A stretch of 64,000 nucleotides of DNA from Promicromonospora panici. GTDB lineage: Bacteria; Actinomycetota; Actinomycetes; Actinomycetales; Cellulomonadaceae. Both the position numbers and the translations under genes were made by a program. This document shows positions 25,222 to 34,081 of the stretch, piece after piece (within the stretch, counting starts at the first letter, position 1; each line of letters starts with the position of its first letter). Below the pieces are notes generated by a model, which was given only the letters and a program-made list of their open reading frames with translations, was not told the DNA's origin and did not search any database. Location: positions 1-64,000 of the forward strand of contig NZ_UWYY01000003.1 of the NCBI RefSeq assembly GCF_900608595.1, in the 5' to 3' direction.

Positions 25222-25261
25222 CACCCGAAAGGAGGGGTCCGGGACCTCCCGATCGGAGGGG
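25222..25261. promoter_or_regulatory. Tandem regulatory motif, copy C, between divergent M15 and histidine kinase genes
   Basis: CACCCGAAAGGAGGGG (25222-25237) is followed 24 bp later by CTCCCGATCGGAGGGG (25246-25261), whose core is nearly palindromic. The site lies 20 bp before the proposed kinase start codon and about 367 bp before the M15 start, so one protein bound here could affect both directions. The rest of the 24856-25281 gap has no credible gene. Confidence 0.7.
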
Positions 25262-25281
25262 CCGGGACGGCTCGGCCGGCC

Positions 25282-26616
25282 GTGCTGCTGCGCCTGACCC
25301 GGTGGGTCGGGCGCGACGTCGTGGCGGTCACCTTCGTCGCCAACATCGCCGCCTACCTCGGGTCGCTCGCGCTGCTGGACCGGACCGGCGCCGTGCACAC
25401 GGCGCAGAGCGAGGACTGGCGCGTCGCCGCAGTCGTGCTGCTGGTCTCGTTCCAGGCGCTCTGGCTGCACTGGCTCCAGCGCCAGGCCCTGGGAACGCTG
25501 ATCGCGTCCCTCGTGCTGTGGTTCGGCGCGCTGCTGATCGGCGGGTCCGACCCGCTCCTGCTCCAGCCTGGCGTGCTGCTCGCGGTGTTCAGCTTCGCCG
25601 CCGAGCGGTCCGGGCGGTGGCGGGGCGTGCTCGTCTCGGCCTTCGTCGTGATGACGGCAGGGGTGCTGCTCGCCGACGAGGCGCTCTACCCGACGCCCGG
25701 CGCACCGGGCTGGCAGGACCCGGCGATGCTCGTCGTCTGCGCGCTGCGGGCCGCCGGCGTCGTCGCGGTGCCCGCCCTCCTCGGCGCCTGGTACGCGCAG
25801 CTCCGCGACCGCGCCGAGCGCATCGCCGCACTCGCCCACGAGATCGCCGGCCGGGAGGCGCACCGCACCGCCGACGCCGTCGCGGCGGCCCGCCGCACGG
25901 TCGCCCAGGAGCTGCACGACACGTCGTCGGCCCACCTGGCCGCGATCCTCACGCTGAGCACGGCGGCCGAGGCGAGCGCGGCGTCGGGCGGTGCCCCCGA
26001 CCCCCGGCTGATCGCGCAGATCCGCGACGAGGGCGAGCGGCTCTACCAGGGGTTCGAGCGGATGGTCTCCCGGATGCGGCAGGACGACCGCACCCTCGCC
26101 GGGACCCACCAGCCGGGCCAGGCTGCGGGCCAGCACACCGTGGCCCAGATCGCCGACCTGACCGCCGAGCACGAGCACACCACCGGCGTGCCGGTGACCC
26201 TCGAGCACGACCCCGGGCTCGTGGAGATCGACGAGCGGCTCGGCCCGCTGCGCAGCCACACCGCGTACCGGGTGGTCCAGGAGGCCCTGAGCAACGCGCG
26301 CAAGCACGCCCCCGGCACGCAGGTCACCGTGCTCCTCGAGGACGACGGTTCGAGCCTGCTGCTCCGCGTCGAGAACGAGACTTCACCCTCCGACGAAGCC
26401 CTCGATCCTGGTGACGTCGCGGTCACGCCGCATAGCCTGAGTCTCGGCTACGGGATCGAGGGAATGCGGGACCGGCTGGCCGCCGTCGGCGGCAGTCTGC
26501 GTACCGGACCTCGGCACAGCGGAGGGTGGGCCGTGCAGGCCCTGCTCCCCCATCCGCCGCACCGCACCGACACCACCGACGGCTGGCAACGCTGTGACGG
26601 AGGGGCGAAAACGTGA
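25282..26616 (+). CDS. Membrane histidine kinase (HisKA_3/NarL-partner type)
   Basis: From the GTG at 25282 the protein has 444 residues, with about six TM helices in residues 12-170 (starting VVAVTFVANIAAYLGSLALL) and short loops, so the sensor is membrane-embedded. The HisKA_3 phosphoacceptor is His212 (VAQELHDTSSAHL). The ATPase domain has N-box AYRVVQEALSNARKHAPG and G-box LGYGIEGMRDRLAAVGGSL. The frame is open far upstream, but that stretch (25020-25262) matches the non-coding region at 11411-11652, so an early start is unlikely; the exact start codon is not certain. The TGA overlaps the GTG of the response regulator. Confidence 0.85.
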   Translation: MLLRLTRWVGRDVVAVTFVANIAAYLGSLALLDRTGAVHTAQSEDWRVAAVVLLVSFQALWLHWLQRQALGTLIASLVLWFGALLIGGSDPLLLQPGVLLAVFSFAAERSGRWRGVLVSAFVVMTAGVLLADEALYPTPGAPGWQDPAMLVVCALRAAGVVAVPALLGAWYAQLRDRAERIAALAHEIAGREAHRTADAVAAARRTVAQELHDTSSAHLAAILTLSTAAEASAASGGAPDPRLIAQIRDEGERLYQGFERMVSRMRQDDRTLAGTHQPGQAAGQHTVAQIADLTAEHEHTTGVPVTLEHDPGLVEIDERLGPLRSHTAYRVVQEALSNARKHAPGTQVTVLLEDDGSSLLLRVENETSPSDEALDPGDVAVTPHSLSLGYGIEGMRDRLAAVGGSLRTGPRHSGGWAVQALLPHPPHRTDTTDGWQRCDGGAKT

Positions 26617-27344
26617 TCACGACGCTCGTCGTGGACGACGCCGGGAGCGTGCGCCGGTCGCTGCGCCTCCTGCTGGAGACCACCGACGACATCCAGGTGA
26701 TCGGTGAGGCGAGCAACGGGGTCGACGCCGTGCGGCTGGCCCGGGCCCTGAGGCCCGACGTCGTGCTCATGGACCTGCGCATGCCGGGCGGAGGCGGACT
26801 CGACGCCATCGCGGCGCTGAGCGGACCCGGCGTCGCGAACCCGATCCCCGTGCTCGTGTTCACTACCTTCCACCTGGACGAATACCTCTACGGCGCGTTC
26901 GAGCGCGGCGCCGTCGGCTACCTCCTCAAGAAGAACCCGGGCGACATCCCCGCCGCGATCCGCGCCGCCGTCAACGCCAGCGCCCTGCAGTCGCCGGCCG
27001 TGCGGCAGCGGCTGCTGGCCGAGTACGCACGCAGCAGCGGCCGCACCCGCCGGCAGGGCGTGCTGGAGCCGGCCGCCCCCGGTCCCGGCCCCGGCGACGG
27101 CGGAGCGGGGCCCGGCCTGGCTGGCGGGGCGACGGCCGAGAGCATCGCCACGCTCCTCACGGACCGCGAGCTGGACGTGATCGCAGCCCTCGCCGAGGGG
27201 CTGAGCAACAAGCAGATCGCCGCGCGGCTCAACCTCGGCGAGAACACCGTGAAGTGGCACATCGGCAACATGCTCGACAAGACCGGGACCCGGGACCGCA
27301 CGCAGCTCGCGATCTGGGCCTACCAGCACGGACTCAACCCCTGA
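26613..27344 (+). CDS. NarL/LuxR-family response regulator
   Basis: This 243-residue protein has a receiver domain with Asp8/Asp9, phosphoacceptor Asp54 (VVLMDLRMPG), the FTT switch and Lys in GYLLKKNPGD. A Gly/Pro-rich linker (about 145-170) leads to a C-terminal LuxR HTH (about 178-240: TDRELDVIAALAEGLSNKQI, then ENTVKWHIGNML). GTG start 26613 overlaps the kinase stop, so the two are coupled. Placement beside tandem motif C makes it the first candidate for the protein that binds that motif; this is an inference. A small dyad GTGAC-TCAG-GTCAC lies 50 bp after the stop. Confidence 0.93.
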   Translation: MITTLVVDDAGSVRRSLRLLLETTDDIQVIGEASNGVDAVRLARALRPDVVLMDLRMPGGGGLDAIAALSGPGVANPIPVLVFTTFHLDEYLYGAFERGAVGYLLKKNPGDIPAAIRAAVNASALQSPAVRQRLLAEYARSSGRTRRQGVLEPAAPGPGPGDGGAGPGLAGGATAESIATLLTDRELDVIAALAEGLSNKQIAARLNLGENTVKWHIGNMLDKTGTRDRTQLAIWAYQHGLNP

Positions 27345-27524
27345 CCGTCCGGCTCAGACGTCGACTCCGGTCGAGCACCGCCCCGGGGCAGCTGTGACTC
27401 AGGTCACCCGACACGTCCGCGGCAGTACACCGTCCTATCCGAGTGTGATCGAAGTATTGCTCCGGACGGGCGCCTGCGCTGCCCGGCCCTGTCCTCCGCG
27501 TTGCCCTCGGCCCCGAGGGGTCCG

Positions 27525-30344
27525 GTGAACCGTCGCCTGCTTCGGCCGGCTGCCCACGATGAGGCGCCCGAGTGGCTCCCGCGTGCCGAGGAGTGCCTGC
27601 CCGCGCCGCGGGAAGCCCAGCGCAGGCTGCCCGTCGAGCGGGCGCTCGACCACGCGCTCCGCACGGACGCCACCGCTCTGGTGCTGCTGCGGGCGCCCCG
27701 AGGTGCGGGCCGGCGCACGGCGGTCGCGCTGTGGGCGCGCCGGCTGGTCCGCGAGGGAACGGTGGTGGTCTGGGTCGACGTCCCCGAGTCCGACGCCGTG
27801 GACGGCGACGCGCTCGGCCAGGCCGTCCGCACCCGGCTCGCGCACGTGATCGGGGAGGCGCCGCCTGCGCCGGAGGCCGCCGGGAACGCGACGGCGGCGG
27901 CCACCCGGGGCACAGCACCCGAGGACCTGGCCGCCGCGCTCGACGTCCGCCGCGTGGTGCTCGTCGTCGACCGGATCGGGCCGAGGTCGGACGCCGCGCT
28001 GGCCTACCTCGACCAGGTCGCGCGCGTGCTGCGCCGGAGCCGGATCGTCGCGCTGACCGCCATACCGCTACCGGGCCCCGTCCCGACGTTCGACGCCTGG
28101 GCGCCCGACGCCGGCTCTGCGACCCCGACGGCCCGCGAGCCCGCCCGCCACGCGGAGCTGACCCTGCGCGACCTCGCCGTCCGCCCCGACGAGGCACAAG
28201 CGGCCGCCGCTTCGCTCGGTGTTCCTCTCACCCGGCCGCAGGCCAGCCTCCTGGTCACGGCGGCGGCGGGCTGGGCGGCGGTGGTCCACCCGGCGCTGGC
28301 GGAGCTCCGCCGTGCGAGCGCGGCGGGCGTCCCTGTCACCGACGACGTCGTCTCGACGGCCGCCGCCGCGCAACGCGCCGCGTTCCTGCGCGCCGCAGTC
28401 CCCGAGGAGGCGATCAGCGTGCTCGTCGAGGTCAGCCTGGCTCCGCAGCTCAGCCGGGCCGAGCTGGCCGCCACCGGCCTGCTCGCCGCGCTCCCGGGCG
28501 CCGACGTCTTCATCGATCGCCTCGTCGACACCGGGCTGCTCCTCGCCGACCCGGCAGGGCCGGACGACATCCTCACGATCGAGCCGAACGCCCGCCGCGC
28601 CCTGCTCGACTACGCGCGCGGCCGCGACCGGGACGAGCTGCACCGCCGGGCGGCGAAGGCCGCGCGGCGGCAGGAACAGCTGGGCGACGCGCGCGGGGCG
28701 CTCCTGGTCGCGCTCGAGTCCGGCGACGCCGGGCTGGTGCGCGACCTGCTGCACGGCACGTGGACCGGCATCCTGGACGGCCACGATCCCACGCTGCACG
28801 AGGCCCTGTGGAGCGCCGCCGCGGCGGCGCCCGTCACGCACGTCCCGGCGGAGCTGCGGGCGCTGCTGTCCGCCACCCGGCGCTCGCCAGGTCGGCCGGG
28901 TATGCACGAGCTGCCGGCCGCCCCGGCCGGCCCGCACCGGCCCACCGGCCCCGAGGGATCGCTCCAGACATTTGCCCGGATCGTGCGGCTGCGCCGGGCG
29001 GGACGCACCGAAGACGCCCTGCGCCGGGCGGCCGAGCTGCTCGGCGCGACCGGCGGCACGAACACCGCGACCCTCGGCACGACCAGCAGCACGTTCAGCA
29101 GCACTTCCGACGTCGCACGGGTCCTCGTCGGGCTGCAGGCCGGCGTCACGGCAACCGAGGCGGGCATGCTCGACGAGGCCCTGCGCTACGCCGAGGGCGC
29201 CCACCAGAGTGCGCTGGGCTCCGGAGCGCTGCCGCTGGCCGCCGCCGCGGCGGAGCTGGCGGCCCTGGTGCACGCGCTCGACTCCGCCGTGCACGCGGCG
29301 GCCGACTGGTCCGCCGAGGCCGCCGGCCTGCCCGAACCACCCGCCTGGTGGCGGCGTGCCGTCGGCGATCCCGCCGCCCTGGTCTCCGCGCTCGCCCGCC
29401 TGGACCGGCTCGACGACGACCTGCCCGACCACCTGCTGGGCGCCGTACAGGATGCCGCCCGGACGGACCTGTGGTTCGCCGGCCTGCACGTCGAGGCGAC
29501 ACTCGCCGCGCTGCGCGGTCACGAGGAGCCCGCCGTCGACCGCCTGCGGGAGGCGCTCGCCCAGCGCGGGCGGACACCGACGGACACCGAACCGTCCGCC
29601 GACCACCTCCGGATCCCACCGCTGCTCGCCCTCGACCTGGGCCGGCTGTACCTGGCGTTGGGCCGCGGCACCAACGCCGTGGTCGTCGCCGACGCCCTGA
29701 CCTCGCGGGCCCCCGCCGTCGCCCTGCTCGACGGTCGGCTCCGCCTCGCGCAGGGGCGGCCGCGCGACGCGCTCCTGGCGGTCACCGCCGTCGGCCACCA
29801 GGGGTCGACGGCGGGCGCCCGCCTCGTGGCCCACCTCATGGCGGCCGAGGCGCTCACCACGATCGACGGCGCGGGGACCGGCCGGACCGGCGACCAGGAC
29901 GGCGACGGTACTGCCGCCGGGGGCAGCCGCGCCGACGTCCGCCGCCAGCTGGCCCAGGCGTCCGCCCTGGCACAACGGGTCGGCGGCGCCCTGCCCTACT
30001 GGTCGGCCTCGTCCGACGTGCTGCGCCTCGCGGCCCGCGACGCCACGGCGCACGTGCGCGAGCAGATCGCCGAGGTCCTTCGCCGGCGCGCCGACGCGGT
30101 CCCGGCCGAGTTCGTGGTCGTGCCGGACCGGCAGCTCGTCGTCCTGCACCACCTGGCCGACGGCCTGACCTCGACCGAGGTCGCCAAGGCGTCCTTCGTC
30201 TCGCACAACACGGTCAAGACCCAGATCCGCGAGGTCTACCGCCGCCTCGGCGTGCACGACCGGACGGCCGCGCTCCAGCGGGCCCGTGAGCTGGGCCTGC
30301 TGGACCCGATGGTCCGCGCCCGGCTCAGCCCGTCGCGACCGTGA
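27525..30344 (+). CDS. Large LuxR-family regulator with degenerate ATPase module
   Basis: This 939-residue protein has an N-terminal nucleotide-binding-like part (about 35-330). RAPRGAGRRTAVALW sits where MalT/LAL regulators have GxGKT, so the Walker lysine is replaced. VVLVVDRIGPR resembles Walker B with the acidic residue kept. A long helical-repeat middle (about 380-840) and a C-terminal LuxR HTH follow (DRQLVVLHHLADGLTSTEVA, then VSHNTVKTQIREVYRRLG). The GTG start has GAGGGG close upstream. The last 20 bp overlap the convergent ECF-fusion gene. It probably senses through the repeats and may not need ATP. Confidence 0.85.
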   Translation: MNRRLLRPAAHDEAPEWLPRAEECLPAPREAQRRLPVERALDHALRTDATALVLLRAPRGAGRRTAVALWARRLVREGTVVVWVDVPESDAVDGDALGQAVRTRLAHVIGEAPPAPEAAGNATAAATRGTAPEDLAAALDVRRVVLVVDRIGPRSDAALAYLDQVARVLRRSRIVALTAIPLPGPVPTFDAWAPDAGSATPTAREPARHAELTLRDLAVRPDEAQAAAASLGVPLTRPQASLLVTAAAGWAAVVHPALAELRRASAAGVPVTDDVVSTAAAAQRAAFLRAAVPEEAISVLVEVSLAPQLSRAELAATGLLAALPGADVFIDRLVDTGLLLADPAGPDDILTIEPNARRALLDYARGRDRDELHRRAAKAARRQEQLGDARGALLVALESGDAGLVRDLLHGTWTGILDGHDPTLHEALWSAAAAAPVTHVPAELRALLSATRRSPGRPGMHELPAAPAGPHRPTGPEGSLQTFARIVRLRRAGRTEDALRRAAELLGATGGTNTATLGTTSSTFSSTSDVARVLVGLQAGVTATEAGMLDEALRYAEGAHQSALGSGALPLAAAAAELAALVHALDSAVHAAADWSAEAAGLPEPPAWWRRAVGDPAALVSALARLDRLDDDLPDHLLGAVQDAARTDLWFAGLHVEATLAALRGHEEPAVDRLREALAQRGRTPTDTEPSADHLRIPPLLALDLGRLYLALGRGTNAVVVADALTSRAPAVALLDGRLRLAQGRPRDALLAVTAVGHQGSTAGARLVAHLMAAEALTTIDGAGTGRTGDQDGDGTAAGGSRADVRRQLAQASALAQRVGGALPYWSASSDVLRLAARDATAHVREQIAEVLRRRADAVPAEFVVVPDRQLVVLHHLADGLTSTEVAKASFVSHNTVKTQIREVYRRLGVHDRTAALQRARELGLLDPMVRARLSPSRP

Positions 30345-33114
30345 CGACGCCGACGGTGAACGCGTCGCCGTTCGTCTCGACAGCGGTCAGCTCGGCGCGG
30401 GTCGAGGTCAGGGTTGCGGGCGCGAACGGCTTGACGTCGACGCCGAGCGCGTTGGCGTAGGCCGAGCCCCACGCCGTCGAGTCGAAGGCGTTCTCACCCG
30501 AGCCCGGCCCCGCCGGCCCGACGCCGTTCCAGCGCGGCGGCACCATTGGCGCGCCGTCGAACAGGAGCTGGTCCCCCGGGGCGCTTCGGTCCCCGTCCCA
30601 CACGACGGCGCCGATCCGCGCCGTCGTGCCGGGACGGCCGGCGACGGAGAAGGTAGCGGAGCCCACCGCGGACGACACCGGCTGCAGCCCGTCGTACACG
30701 ATCGCCAGCCCGGAGCCGCCCGGCCCGGTTCCCGCCGGCCGGTGCACGACGACGAGCGCCCAGCCGGCGAACCCGCCCCTCGCCTCGGTGGCGCACACGT
30801 CGGCCACACCCCAGGTACCCGCGCCGCCCGAGCGGACCAGGTCGGTCACGTCGGCGCTCGCCTGGTACATCTGGGCCCCCGAGCGGTCCACGGTCACCTC
30901 GCCGACGGCGGTGAGCGCGCCGCCCGGCGGCGCCACCCGGACCGGCCCGATCTCGCCCGCGCATCCCCCGGCCCAGTAGACCCGCGCCCCCAGCACCTCG
31001 GACCCGGCGGGGATGTCCAGCACGGCCGTGGACGAGTTGGTCCCCGTCCCCAGGGCGTCGACGGACACCATGTTCCACCAGTTGTTGTTCTGCGCGGACC
31101 CGGTGGCGGTGCCGTTGGCGACGGCCGCGCAGCCGGCCGCGGCGGGATCGCAGTGCAGCACAGGCGCCCCCGCCTGGCTCACCTGGACGGAACCGGTGGC
31201 GACGTACCGCGCGGCGAGCGAGCCCGCGCGCACCGGCACGGGCACGGTCGCGCTCGCGGGCGCTACGCCGTCCCCGCGCACGTCCAGCCGCAGGTCGACG
31301 TCGCCCCCTGCGACGTCGGCGGCGACCAGCACGGGCACCAGCAGCGTCGAGGTGTCACCGGCCGCGACCGTGTCGACGGCGCAGCTCACGACGCTGGGGG
31401 CGCCCGCAACCACGCCTCCGCCCGCGGCGTCGGCGCACGCCCACGCGGAGACGGCGCGCGCCCCGCCCGCCGTGTCGAGCTCGACGCCGGCGGGCAGCGT
31501 GACGTCGACCACCACGGCGCCCGTCGGGTCCGGGTTCGGGTTGGTCACGGTCGCGCCGAGCACGCCGGTGCGCCCGGGCACGAGGTCGCCCAGGTCGTCG
31601 TGCGCGACCTCGAGCACCACGGGCTCGGGCGGCCGCGTGGGTGTGGGGGCGGGCGACGACGGGAGCGTCGGGCTCGGGCCGGTCGGCCGGCTCGGCTCGG
31701 GTATCGGATCGGGACCCGACGTCGGGTCCGGCGTCGGGGCAGCCGCCGGGTCCGGAGTTGTCCCGCCCGGCTGCGAACCAGGTGTGGTGCTCCCCGGCGT
31801 AGGGGTCGGGTCGACCGGCGCCGGCCCGCCGCCGGGCGCGTCCCAGCTCCCGGACCGGTCGTCCACGTACCGCGGACCGCCCTGCGGCTCGTCGCGGTGA
31901 TCGCCGGGCCACGGGCTGGGCGACGGCGCCGCCCCGCCGCCGGGCACCGGATCCGAGTCCGCGGGATCGTCCCACTCGGGCCGGCCACCGTCGCCGGCCG
32001 GCCCGGGATCGGGCAGCAACCCGCCGTCGTCGGGCAGCGGCGCCCCGCCCGCGACGTGACCCGGAGCTTGCCCGGTCCCCTCCCCCACGACACCCGACGC
32101 CGTGATCCCGAACAGCATCAGCAGGCACAGCGCCACGGCCGCCGCCCCGAGGAGGAACGTCCGCGCACCAATCCGCGGGCGCGCCCACCACCAGCGCCGG
32201 CCGAGGGCTCGCGCGCGGCCCGGCCCCGGCCGCGGCGTCGACACCTCGGCGCCGGAATCGTCGGCGCCAGAATCCTCGGCGTCGGCATCCGGGTCGTCGG
32301 CATCCGGGTCGTGGTCGAGCTCGCCGGCTGCCGCGACCGGCAGCCCGAGCGGGAGCAGCACGGCGCGCATGCGGCGCTTGAGGTCCCGCATCTGGTCGAC
32401 GGCGGCGGCGCAGAAGGCGCACTCCAGCACGTGCGCGTCGACCCGGTGGTGCACGGGCACGGCCAGCGTCTCGTCGACGTACCGGGCCAGGTGCGGCGCG
32501 AAGTCCTCGCAACCGGGCGCCACCCGATCCTGGTGGGCCTGCAGGTACTCCCGCCGGAGCCGCTGGCGGGCCCGGCGGGCCAGCGAGGACACGGCGTTGG
32601 GCGAGACGCCCAGGAGCGGTCCGACCTGGGCCGGCGGGAGCTCGTGGACGTCGACGTACCAGAGCACCCGCCGCCAGCGGGCGGGCATCTCGGCGAACGC
32701 ACGGCGGACGCGATGGTCGTCGTCGGCCGCGGTCAGCTCGTCGCGGTCGTGGTGCGGGCGGTCCACGACCTCCGCCTCGGCGGGCACCGCCTTCTGCTGC
32801 GCCCGGAGGAACCCGATGGCGGTGTTGCGCACCGTCGTCAGCAGGTAGGAGCGGACGTTGCTCGACGGCCCGCCCCCGCGGCGCACCGCCGTCAGCAGCG
32901 ACGTGAACGACTCGGCGACGACGTCGTCGACCGCGGGTCCCCGGCCGATCACGTGCCGGGCGACCCCCGCCGCCGTCCGATGGTGCCGGGCGTAGAGCTC
33001 GGCGAACGCCCGCTCCTGCCCGGCGCGGAAGTCGGCGAGCAGTGCCTCGTCGGAGTCCGGCGACGGGGCCTCCGCCCTCTGCCGCATCGAGCTGGAACTG
33101 GTCGTGTCGACCAT
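30325..33114 (-). CDS. ECF sigma factor fused to zinc-finger, transmembrane helix and extracellular domain
   Basis: This 929-residue single chain has sigma-2 at about 25-105 (FAELYARHHRTAAGVA, YLLTTVRNTAIGFLRAQ) and sigma-4 HTH at about 135-190 (LLGVSPNAVSSLARRARQRL). An anti-sigma-like zinc motif H-x3-C-x2-C follows (His228, Cys232, Cys235), then a TM helix at about 319-342. Past the membrane lie a Pro/Gly/Asp-rich spacer (about 345-500), a DUF11-like beta domain (about 505-600) and a larger domain (about 650-929) of a kind seen in surface proteins (NNNWWNMVSVDALGTGTNSS). The layout implies a membrane-tethered sigma factor that could be released by proteolysis on an outside signal. It overlaps the LuxR gene tail-to-tail by 20 bp. 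Confidence 0.88.
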   Translation of the reverse strand: MVDTTSSSSMRQRAEAPSPDSDEALLADFRAGQERAFAELYARHHRTAAGVARHVIGRGPAVDDVVAESFTSLLTAVRRGGGPSSNVRSYLLTTVRNTAIGFLRAQQKAVPAEAEVVDRPHHDRDELTAADDDHRVRRAFAEMPARWRRVLWYVDVHELPPAQVGPLLGVSPNAVSSLARRARQRLRREYLQAHQDRVAPGCEDFAPHLARYVDETLAVPVHHRVDAHVLECAFCAAAVDQMRDLKRRMRAVLLPLGLPVAAAGELDHDPDADDPDADAEDSGADDSGAEVSTPRPGPGRARALGRRWWWARPRIGARTFLLGAAAVALCLLMLFGITASGVVGEGTGQAPGHVAGGAPLPDDGGLLPDPGPAGDGGRPEWDDPADSDPVPGGGAAPSPSPWPGDHRDEPQGGPRYVDDRSGSWDAPGGGPAPVDPTPTPGSTTPGSQPGGTTPDPAAAPTPDPTSGPDPIPEPSRPTGPSPTLPSSPAPTPTRPPEPVVLEVAHDDLGDLVPGRTGVLGATVTNPNPDPTGAVVVDVTLPAGVELDTAGGARAVSAWACADAAGGGVVAGAPSVVSCAVDTVAAGDTSTLLVPVLVAADVAGGDVDLRLDVRGDGVAPASATVPVPVRAGSLAARYVATGSVQVSQAGAPVLHCDPAAAGCAAVANGTATGSAQNNNWWNMVSVDALGTGTNSSTAVLDIPAGSEVLGARVYWAGGCAGEIGPVRVAPPGGALTAVGEVTVDRSGAQMYQASADVTDLVRSGGAGTWGVADVCATEARGGFAGWALVVVHRPAGTGPGGSGLAIVYDGLQPVSSAVGSATFSVAGRPGTTARIGAVVWDGDRSAPGDQLLFDGAPMVPPRWNGVGPAGPGSGENAFDSTAWGSAYANALGVDVKPFAPATLTSTRAELTAVETNGDAFTVGVVTVATG

Positions 33115-33285
33115 CCGCCTGCGCCCCCTGGCACCTCGATTGAGTTGTCCTGATTGCGTAAAATACTACCGACAGGTAGGTGCGACTACGCACGTCACAG
33201 GGGTGATTCGGGGGGTGATCCGGCGTCCGGGCGGCTCTTCCGCTTGCGCCGTCACCACCTGCTTGTGTCACCGTCTAGCCCGGCG

Positions 33286-34047
33286 ATGAAAAAGTCACCC
33301 GCAGGAGACGACGGACTCGGCCCGCTGTGCGCGCGATGGCGCAGGCACACGGTCGCCGAGGGCTGGCGCATGCCCGAGGACTGGTCGACGCCGGCCGTCG
33401 TCCCGCTCGCGTATGCCGTGCTGAACGGGCTCGCGGCCGAGGTACCCGCCCAGGCCCTCGGCACCGCTCGCGCGCTGGCCGACGTCGGCGTCACGGAGGG
33501 TCTGCGCGACGTCGGCGCGCTCTACGACCTGTGCCTGACGACCATGCCCCTGTCCGTCACGCTGGCCTTCGCGGCCGGCTGGGAGACCGCCGACACGGGG
33601 CCCGACCCCCAGGCCGCCGCACGCGGCATGAGCGGGCTGCCGCAGCACGCCGAGTTCCTGGCGCGCGCCGCCGACGTCTTCGCCGGCATCGAGAGCACGA
33701 AGGACGGCGGGTCGCTCGTGCTGGTGACGATCGACGGCCGGGTCGGCAAGATCGGCAGCGCCGCGCGGCTCGTGCGGTGGAAGCGCGACGTGCTGCTCGG
33801 CGAGGCGGTCCGGCTGTCGTTCGGCGAGGACTACCCGACCGGCTACCGCGACGGGGTCGCCGTCGTGCTCGGCCGGTCGGAGCCCGCGGGCCGGGTCCTG
33901 GCGTCCGTCGCCCGGGCCCGCGCCACGCTCACCAGCCTGGCCCGGCAGAACCCGAGCATCCTGCGGGCGCCGATCCGGATCACCGTGCAGCCGCTGCCCG
34001 AGGACCTCGCCGCGCTGCGCAGCTTGATCACCGCCGACGCCGCGTAG
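33286..34047 (+). CDS. Degenerate GGDEF-like cytoplasmic protein
   Basis: This 253-residue protein has no signal or TM segment. The N-terminal half (about 35-100: LGTARALADVGVTEGLRDVG) resembles the helical domain that precedes GGDEF domains in some actinobacterial regulators. The C-terminal half keeps the order of a GGDEF fold: RGMSGLPQHAEFLARAADVF where active enzymes have DxLTGL, then LVTIDGRVGKIGSAARLV, and YRDGVAVVLGR in place of GGDEFxVLL. The metal and GTP-binding residues are absent, so it should bind rather than make a nucleotide, if it keeps that fold at all. It lies between two ECF sigma genes. The family call is an inference from pattern. Confidence 0.55.
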   Translation: MKKSPAGDDGLGPLCARWRRHTVAEGWRMPEDWSTPAVVPLAYAVLNGLAAEVPAQALGTARALADVGVTEGLRDVGALYDLCLTTMPLSVTLAFAAGWETADTGPDPQAAARGMSGLPQHAEFLARAADVFAGIESTKDGGSLVLVTIDGRVGKIGSAARLVRWKRDVLLGEAVRLSFGEDYPTGYRDGVAVVLGRSEPAGRVLASVARARATLTSLARQNPSILRAPIRITVQPLPEDLAALRSLITADAA

Positions 34048-34081
34048 CGTCGCTGAGCAGACGACGCCGCGACCCGGCGAG

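Noticed and set aside
25093..25281. ATG at 25093 as an earlier start of the histidine kinase
   Set aside because: The stretch matches the non-coding region at 11411-11652, including the tandem motif, and there is no ribosome-binding site before this ATG. Conservation here is better explained by regulation.
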